Of a stretch of DNA of 64,000 bases, positions 59,286-64,000 are shown one piece after another (position 1 is the stretch's first letter; every line of letters starts with the position of its first letter). The DNA comes from Zoogloea sp016790385 (GTDB lineage: Bacteria; Pseudomonadota; Gammaproteobacteria; Burkholderiales; Rhodocyclaceae), in assembly GCF_041916735.1 (NCBI RefSeq), contig NZ_JAYRYY010000004.1; one strand, written 5' to 3'. Made by a program: the position numbers and the translations under genes. The notes under the pieces are model-generated. The model was given only the letters and a program-made list of their open reading frames with translations, searched no databases and was not told the DNA's origin.

Positions 59286-60161
59286 ATGAAACCCGGCAAC
59301 GATCTGCTCCCCCTCGCCCGAGACCTCATCGCCCAGGGCCGCCTGGCCCAGGCCAGCCATTGCCTGCAGGCGCTGCTCCGACTCCAGCCGACGCACCTGG
59401 AGGCGCACAACCTCCTGGAAACCCATCGGCTGGACGGCAACTTCACGGACGCTTTCGGCATTGAGTCCCGGATTTCGCCGGATGACGACATCTTCCGCTT
59501 CTTCGCGAACCACCCCAGTTGCACCAACCCGATCCGCGACTACTTGTCGGACGGTTGGCGCACCATGGTTGAACTGGGCCGCCTGCTGGAAAGCCTGGAC
59601 CGCCCCCTGGGGCGTTGCGGCAGTTTTCTTGAGTTCGCCAGCGGTTTCGGCCGCTTCAGCCGGCACCTGGCCAAGGCGCTGCCCGAGGGGGCGCTGCATG
59701 TTTCCGACGTGGTCCCGGGCAGCGTGGACTTCCTCAAACAACACCTGGGGGTGGATGGTTTCTACTCCGTCAGCGACCCCGCGAAGCTGGCGCCCCCCAG
59801 GAAGTATGAAGTCATCTTCGTGCTGTCCCTGTTCAGCCACCTGCCGGAAAGCACCTGGTCCACCTGGCTCGCCCGGCTCTACGACACCCTCGAAGACAAC
59901 GGCATCCTGATCATCACCACACACGGCGAGAAATGCGCCCGACTGATGGGCGTGAGCTTTCCGCCCAACGGCTTCCTGTTCATCCCATCCAGTGAATCCA
60001 AGGCACTGCCCGGTGAGGAGTACGGCTCCACCTTCACCTCGACGGACTACGTGCGCCAAGCCATCTCCCGCCATCTGCGCAACGCGATGATCCACGAATT
60101 CCCGGCCCACTTCTGGGGCAATCAGGATGGCTTCGCCATCGTCAAGGGCAGACAGGCCTGA
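59286..60161 (+). CDS. SAM-dependent methyltransferase (first of a tandem pair)
   Basis: A 291-residue class I methyltransferase. After an N-terminal helical TPR-like segment (LARDLIAQGRLAQASHCLQA), the SAM site is FLEFASGFGRFSRHLAKAL, followed by VSDVVPGSVDFLKQHL and VIFVLSLFSHLPESTWSTWL. The C-terminal half shares FxPxSE and YGSTF with the next gene, so the two are paralogues. The stop overlaps the next ATG (TGATG). It probably methylates a sugar or the glycan end. The ATG at 59286 lies 35 bases after the HAD gene. Confidence 0.87.
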   Translation: MKPGNDLLPLARDLIAQGRLAQASHCLQALLRLQPTHLEAHNLLETHRLDGNFTDAFGIESRISPDDDIFRFFANHPSCTNPIRDYLSDGWRTMVELGRLLESLDRPLGRCGSFLEFASGFGRFSRHLAKALPEGALHVSDVVPGSVDFLKQHLGVDGFYSVSDPAKLAPPRKYEVIFVLSLFSHLPESTWSTWLARLYDTLEDNGILIITTHGEKCARLMGVSFPPNGFLFIPSSESKALPGEEYGSTFTSTDYVRQAISRHLRNAMIHEFPAHFWGNQDGFAIVKGRQA

Positions 60162-61444
60162 TGCCGATGATCGACAGCCTCACTGAAGAGCAGCTTCAAG
60201 CGGCAGCGAATGCGGCCGCCCAGGGGCCAGCCTTCCGGCAAGCACTGTGGCCCCACTGCAACTATGTTGGCCGGGATGTGGGGCCGGCGCGGTTGAAGAC
60301 CCGCATCCACCCCGGCGACCAGATGCTGCTGCATTCGCTGAAGCACTTCCACGAGGTCAACAAGCCCCTGAGCCAGTACTTCAATGTGGCCCTGCAACAG
60401 CATCACGCTGCCCAGCAGATCCTGCGGCATTTTTTCCCGAACCCGCCGGATACCCTGAAGGTCCTGGATTTCGCCTGCGGCTACGGGCGCCTGCTGCGCT
60501 TCCTGAGCCTCAGCATTCCTCCGGAGAACATCTGGGCCGCCGAGATCCAGGCCGAAGCCGTCAATTTCGTCGTCAGTGAATACGGCGTGAATGGGCTGCT
60601 TTCCGAGACCGATCCGGCCGGCTTCAATCCGGAGCAGCGTTTTGACTTCATCTGGGTGGCGTCCCTGTTCTCCCATTTGCCGGAGCCGCTTTTCCGGGCC
60701 TGGGTTGGCAGGCTGCACAGTCTCCTGAGCCCCAACGGTGTGCTGTGCTTCAGCGTTCATGACGAATGCCTGCTCCCGGCCGGCTCGCAGCTCCCCCCGG
60801 GCGGCATCCATTTCGTGCCCCACAGCGAAAACGCCGACCTGGACACCTGCACCTACGGCACCACCTACGTGGGCGAGCCCTTTGTCAGCCGGGCCATCGG
60901 CGAGAGCGTGCAACATCCGAACCACCCCTACTTCCGGATTCCCCGCGGGCTGGCGAACGAGCAGGATCTCTACGTGGTCCCCGCCAATGCAAAAACCGAT
61001 TTGAGCGGACTCATGGGTTTTCGTCATGGCCCTTGGGGCTGGGTCGATGGCATCGAGGTGAACGACGCGGGCATGCTGGAAATGCACGGATGGATTGCTT
61101 CCCTCGATGACGGCCCGCTGGAGACCGTAAGCATCGCGGTGGATGGGGAGGTGACCCGCGTACCTACTGGCGAAGCCCGCCCTGATGTGGCCCGGGTTCT
61201 CGGAGATGAACGCCTGCACGGATCGGGCTGGCGCTTCAGCTCGGCGCTGGCACCTGAAAAGGACAGCGTTTTCGTCCAGGTGTCCGGCACTACGGCAAGA
61301 GACGAGAAAACCCTGCTCTACGCTGGCCTCGTGGCGATTCCGGAACGCCAGCCCTCCCTTCCCGCGGAGGATGTGCCGGCCATCGGGGAAAAGGGGCTAA
61401 TCGGCTTTGTCCGGCGTCTGCTGTCAAAACAGCGCCGGCACTAA
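60161..61444 (+). CDS. SAM-dependent methyltransferase with C-terminal beta module
   Basis: A 427-residue paralogue of the preceding gene. The SAM site is KVLDFACGYGRLLRFLSL, then DFIWVASLFSHLPEPLFRAW and PPGGIHFVPHSENADLD. The C-terminal 110 residues (about 290-400) form an extra beta-rich module with GWVDGIEVNDAGMLEMHGWI and ARPDVARVLGDERLHGSG, a G-W-x...RPDVA pattern found appended to glycan enzymes. It probably positions a carbohydrate. The 3' end is convergent with the next gene. Confidence 0.87.
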   Translation: MPMIDSLTEEQLQAAANAAAQGPAFRQALWPHCNYVGRDVGPARLKTRIHPGDQMLLHSLKHFHEVNKPLSQYFNVALQQHHAAQQILRHFFPNPPDTLKVLDFACGYGRLLRFLSLSIPPENIWAAEIQAEAVNFVVSEYGVNGLLSETDPAGFNPEQRFDFIWVASLFSHLPEPLFRAWVGRLHSLLSPNGVLCFSVHDECLLPAGSQLPPGGIHFVPHSENADLDTCTYGTTYVGEPFVSRAIGESVQHPNHPYFRIPRGLANEQDLYVVPANAKTDLSGLMGFRHGPWGWVDGIEVNDAGMLEMHGWIASLDDGPLETVSIAVDGEVTRVPTGEARPDVARVLGDERLHGSGWRFSSALAPEKDSVFVQVSGTTARDEKTLLYAGLVAIPERQPSLPAEDVPAIGEKGLIGFVRRLLSKQRRH

Positions 61445-61482
61445 GTGGCAGCTCGCCAGGCGCCAGCCCTTCCCCCGGAGTC

Positions 61483-62355
61483 CTAGCCCCGCAGGAGACG
61501 GCGCAAGAAGCCCTTCAAGTGCTCTGCCGCGGAGAGCTCCCTAGGCTCAGGAACGGTCGCGAGACGCTGCTCCAGTTCGGCCACCCGCGCGCCCAGCTGC
61601 CGGTTTTCAGCGTAGGTCCGGCTCCACTCGGCATACACCGAGTGATGCCGGTCCGTCACCAGGCTGAGGCTGGGTAGCACCTGATCCAGCACGGCTGCTT
61701 CCTTGGCGCAGGCCACCAGGAAGTACAGCTCCGCCGGGTAGGCGTCGTCGCCGTCGATGGCGAGCACGCGGTTCTCCACTGCAGGGCCCTCAAGGGACCA
61801 TAGCATCGACTGGAAACACGGCCGCTGGGCAAACCAGTGCTGGGCGGGGAAATGGCGGTTCAGCAAGCTGCGCAGCTCGGGGCCGTCCAGCTCCTTGACG
61901 TGGAATTCGTTGCGATAGCCGGTGCGGTCGGAGTACTCCACGCGATTGGGCGACGAGATGATGAACAGCCCCCCTGGCGCCAACAGGCGTGACACCTCGC
62001 CCATGAAGGCGTCGTGTTCGGTCATGTGCTCGATGGTCTCGAAGGACACGATCACGTCGAAACTGGCGTCCGGCAGGGGAATGCTGGCGCAACTGGCACA
62101 GAGATACTTGAGGTTGGCTGCGCTGCCGTAGCGCTCGCCGGCATGCTTCACCACCTCGGGGGAGATGTCGACTCCGGTGACACTGGCCGCCTGCGCTGCC
62201 ATCAGAGCACTGCCGTAACCCTCGCCACTGGCCACGTCGAGCACCCGCTTGCCGGCCACATACTGCCGGGCAAACAGATAACGGTGCCAGTGCTCGTAGA
62301 GCATCTCCCCCTCGCAGCTGGGGAGAAAGCGTTCGCCGGTAAACGTCAAAGACAT
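61483..62355 (-). CDS. Class I SAM-dependent methyltransferase with coiled-coil tail
   Basis: A 290-residue enzyme. The N-terminus GERFLPSCEGEMLYEHWHRY is typical of methyltransferases in O-antigen loci that act with Wzt. The SAM site is RVLDVASGEGYGSALMA, followed by GVDISPEV and VSFETIEHMTEHDAFM. The last 50 residues form a coiled coil (QLGARVAELEQRLATV). In ABC-exported O-antigens such enzymes cap the chain end, which the Wzt C-terminal domain then recognises. Separated from wzt by 139 bases of low-GC sequence without a gene. Confidence 0.88.
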   Translation of the reverse strand: MSLTFTGERFLPSCEGEMLYEHWHRYLFARQYVAGKRVLDVASGEGYGSALMAAQAASVTGVDISPEVVKHAGERYGSAANLKYLCASCASIPLPDASFDVIVSFETIEHMTEHDAFMGEVSRLLAPGGLFIISSPNRVEYSDRTGYRNEFHVKELDGPELRSLLNRHFPAQHWFAQRPCFQSMLWSLEGPAVENRVLAIDGDDAYPAELYFLVACAKEAAVLDQVLPSLSLVTDRHHSVYAEWSRTYAENRQLGARVAELEQRLATVPEPRELSAAEHLKGFLRRLLRG

Positions 62356-62494
62356 ACATCAGAATCCGAAAGATTTTGGCAGGCAAATCGCGCACGCCCA
62401 CTAAGCGAAAAAGGAACGGACCAGTCAGCCCTGTGTGGATGTCGCAACTCCGGAGAGCAATGCAAGACTCCATGCAGTAGCATGGCAAGACCTC

Positions 62495-63694
62495 TCAGAC
62501 AATATTCCATCGATGTGGCAGGCGGCACACTCCCAGCTCCCGGCTCTCGCCGGTTACGGTCAGGTCGGCGCTTAATTCATCAAAAAGCCGATAGCCCTCT
62601 GGATCAAGAGCATGCCCCTTGATTGTGTACTCGCCAGGCAAAAGCGTAATCTCCGGCAATTCGAATTCGAATTGGAATTCGCTATCGCCCACTGGAAACA
62701 AACGATATCCATCCATCTCCGAGGAGACACCGTAGATCGGCATGCCATCCTTCCTGACAAATCCGACAATTACCGTCGGAGTACGCCCGTCAGGTGAAAA
62801 CACCCGACCAGCAACTCGCAGGCAGTCACCCATGGACAGGGTGGCACCCTCACGGCTCGGCCGAGCATTCACACTCATCGACAGCAGGGCGTAAGTCCCC
62901 CCTTTCACAGCTTGGGCATGATCCTGGGCCTTGGGCGCATTCCGCAAGTCATGCCACGCCAGATAGTCCCGAGTCACCCGGTGAGCATCCCCGTAGCCCT
63001 GCATCTTGCCATCATGTATCCAGGCGGCTTTCTGACAGAGCTTTTGAATATGGAACATGCTATGCGCACACAGGAGCAGGGTGCCGCCCTCGGAAAGATA
63101 GTTCTCCATCCATGCAATACACTTGCGCTGGAAGGACTCATCACCCACGGCCAGCACTTCATCCGTAATCAGGATATCCGGGCGAACCGATGTCGCGACA
63201 GCAAATCCCAGGCGCACCACCATTCCAGAGGAATAATGTTTAATCGGCTGGTCAATGTGTTCACCGATATCGGCAAACGCCAGGATGTCGTCGAGACGCC
63301 CTATGGTTTCGCTCTCACTCAAGCCCATCAGGGCAGTGGCCAGAAATACATTCTGGCGCCCGGTATAGTCGGGGTGGAAGCCTGCCCCTAGTTCGAGCAA
63401 GGCGCTGATACGACCGTGAATGCCAATCTGCCCTGAACTGGGCCGGACCACGCCCGCGATGATCTTTAGCAGGGTGGACTTGCCCGCGCCGTTCGCCCCG
63501 ATCAAGCCCAGCGACTCTCCACGTCTGACCTCCAGATTGATCCCTGACAGGGCGTGAAATGACTCAGGAAAACCACGTCGCATTAACAATGCCGCCAGGG
63601 TCTTGAAGCGACTCGCTGGGGTATTGGCGATCGGGTAAGCCTTACCCACATCCCGCAGAGCAATAAGCACCTGGCCATCGATCATCGCCGACAT
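62495..63694 (-). CDS. wzt: Wzt-type ABC transporter ATP-binding protein with C-terminal glycan-recognition domain
   Basis: A 399-residue ATPase of the polysaccharide exporter. Walker A is GANGAGKSTLLKIIAG, the signature YSSGMVVRLGFAVA and Walker B PDILITDEVLAVGD. Residues about 245-399 form the Wzt_C-like beta-sandwich that reads the modified non-reducing end of the glycan in O8/O9a-type systems. The gene is visibly lower in GC than the rest of the window. Its start overlaps the permease stop as ATGA. Confidence 0.93.
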   Translation of the reverse strand: MSAMIDGQVLIALRDVGKAYPIANTPASRFKTLAALLMRRGFPESFHALSGINLEVRRGESLGLIGANGAGKSTLLKIIAGVVRPSSGQIGIHGRISALLELGAGFHPDYTGRQNVFLATALMGLSESETIGRLDDILAFADIGEHIDQPIKHYSSGMVVRLGFAVATSVRPDILITDEVLAVGDESFQRKCIAWMENYLSEGGTLLLCAHSMFHIQKLCQKAAWIHDGKMQGYGDAHRVTRDYLAWHDLRNAPKAQDHAQAVKGGTYALLSMSVNARPSREGATLSMGDCLRVAGRVFSPDGRTPTVIVGFVRKDGMPIYGVSSEMDGYRLFPVGDSEFQFEFELPEITLLPGEYTIKGHALDPEGYRLFDELSADLTVTGESRELGVCRLPHRWNIV

Positions 63695-64000
63695 CAGATG
63701 AAGTCCTCAAAATAGCCAGACAAGCGCCGGAAGAGCCCACGCGCCACGACGACGAGGACTATCGCAACGCCAAAGAGGCCCGCCAACTCACCGAGACCGC
63801 TGGCAACCCCCTGCATCAAGGAAGAACGAATGGGCCCGATCACATGTACCAGAGGATTCAGGGCCATCGGGCCCCGCACCGACTCCGGCACCTGACTGAT
63901 CGGATAGAGAACTGGCGTGATATAGAACATGATCATCAGGATCGGTCCCAGCAACTGGTCCACGTCCTTCAAAAACACCTGGGCGGCGGAGGTCAGCAAG
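63694..64000 (-). CDS. wzm: Wzm-type ABC transporter permease (C-terminal part)
   Basis: The C-terminal 101 residues of an ABC-2 type polysaccharide export permease: FLKDVDQLLGPILMIMFYITPVLYPI then NPLVHVIGPIRSSLMQG and a final helix LFGVAIVLVVVARGLFRRLSGYF. The remainder is beyond the window. It forms the membrane channel for Wzt and lies upstream of it in the operon. Confidence 0.9.
   Translation of the reverse strand, partial: LLTSAAQVFLKDVDQLLGPILMIMFYITPVLYPISQVPESVRGPMALNPLVHVIGPIRSSLMQGVASGLGELAGLFGVAIVLVVVARGLFRRLSGYFEDFI

Overview
The window is 64 kb of high-GC, gene-dense chromosome from a Gram-negative bacterium, most likely a betaproteobacterium of the Rhodocyclales type. That placement is inferred from gene order (mpl - tlpA - aroQ - accB - accC - prmA - DUF3426), the aa3 oxidase cluster with ctaG, surF1, ctaB and ctaA, and a CIRCE element in front of rpoH. 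No insertion sequence, prophage or CRISPR array is visible.

Region 1 (1-11.6 kb, minus strand) is a complete N-methylglutamate (NMG) pathway for methylamine: purU, mgdABCD (NMG dehydrogenase), gmaS (gamma-glutamylmethylamide synthetase), mgsABC (NMG synthase), then a terminator and folD. FolD and PurU can carry the released methylene-H4F through formyl-H4F to formate. A divergent XRE-cupin regulator faces purU across a shared promoter region with a clear palindrome. Next to it are glnK-amtB (11.8-13.5 kb) behind a sigma-54 promoter, suited to the ammonium the pathway releases, then tRNA-Gly and tRNA-Thr.

Region 2 (14.3-21.5 kb) holds an unusual single polypeptide joining a cyclic-nucleotide-binding-like domain, an acetate-kinase domain and a PduL phosphotransacylase domain. 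It also holds an hvfABC-type modified-peptide operon (precursor with six Cys at exact 10-residue spacing, MNIO enzyme, partner protein) that runs into an ECF sigma factor and a zinc-finger anti-sigma. Then come rpoH under a perfect CIRCE box and a SCO copper chaperone.

Region 3 (21.6-30 kb) is the cytochrome c oxidase cluster: subunits II (with fused cytochrome c), I and III, assembly factors, and heme O and heme A synthases. Subunit I appears to lack the K-channel residues of A-type oxidases.

Region 4 (30-41.4 kb) is housekeeping: mpl, tlpA, aroQ, accBC, prmA, a zinc-ribbon/DUF3426 protein, a PfkB kinase, a glycine-zipper lipoprotein, olsB-olsA for ornithine lipids, and apaH.

Region 5 (41.5 kb to the end) is a surface-polysaccharide locus. 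A minus-strand operon runs ligE (exported DNA ligase) - epimerase - WbpL-like transferase - WbpM-like dehydratase. A plus-strand run then carries glycosyltransferases, an Und-P-sugar synthase with flippase-like, FAD-oxidoreductase and GT-C partners, a HAD protein and two tandem paralogous methyltransferases. A minus-strand methyltransferase and a Wzt/Wzm exporter follow, cut by the window edge.
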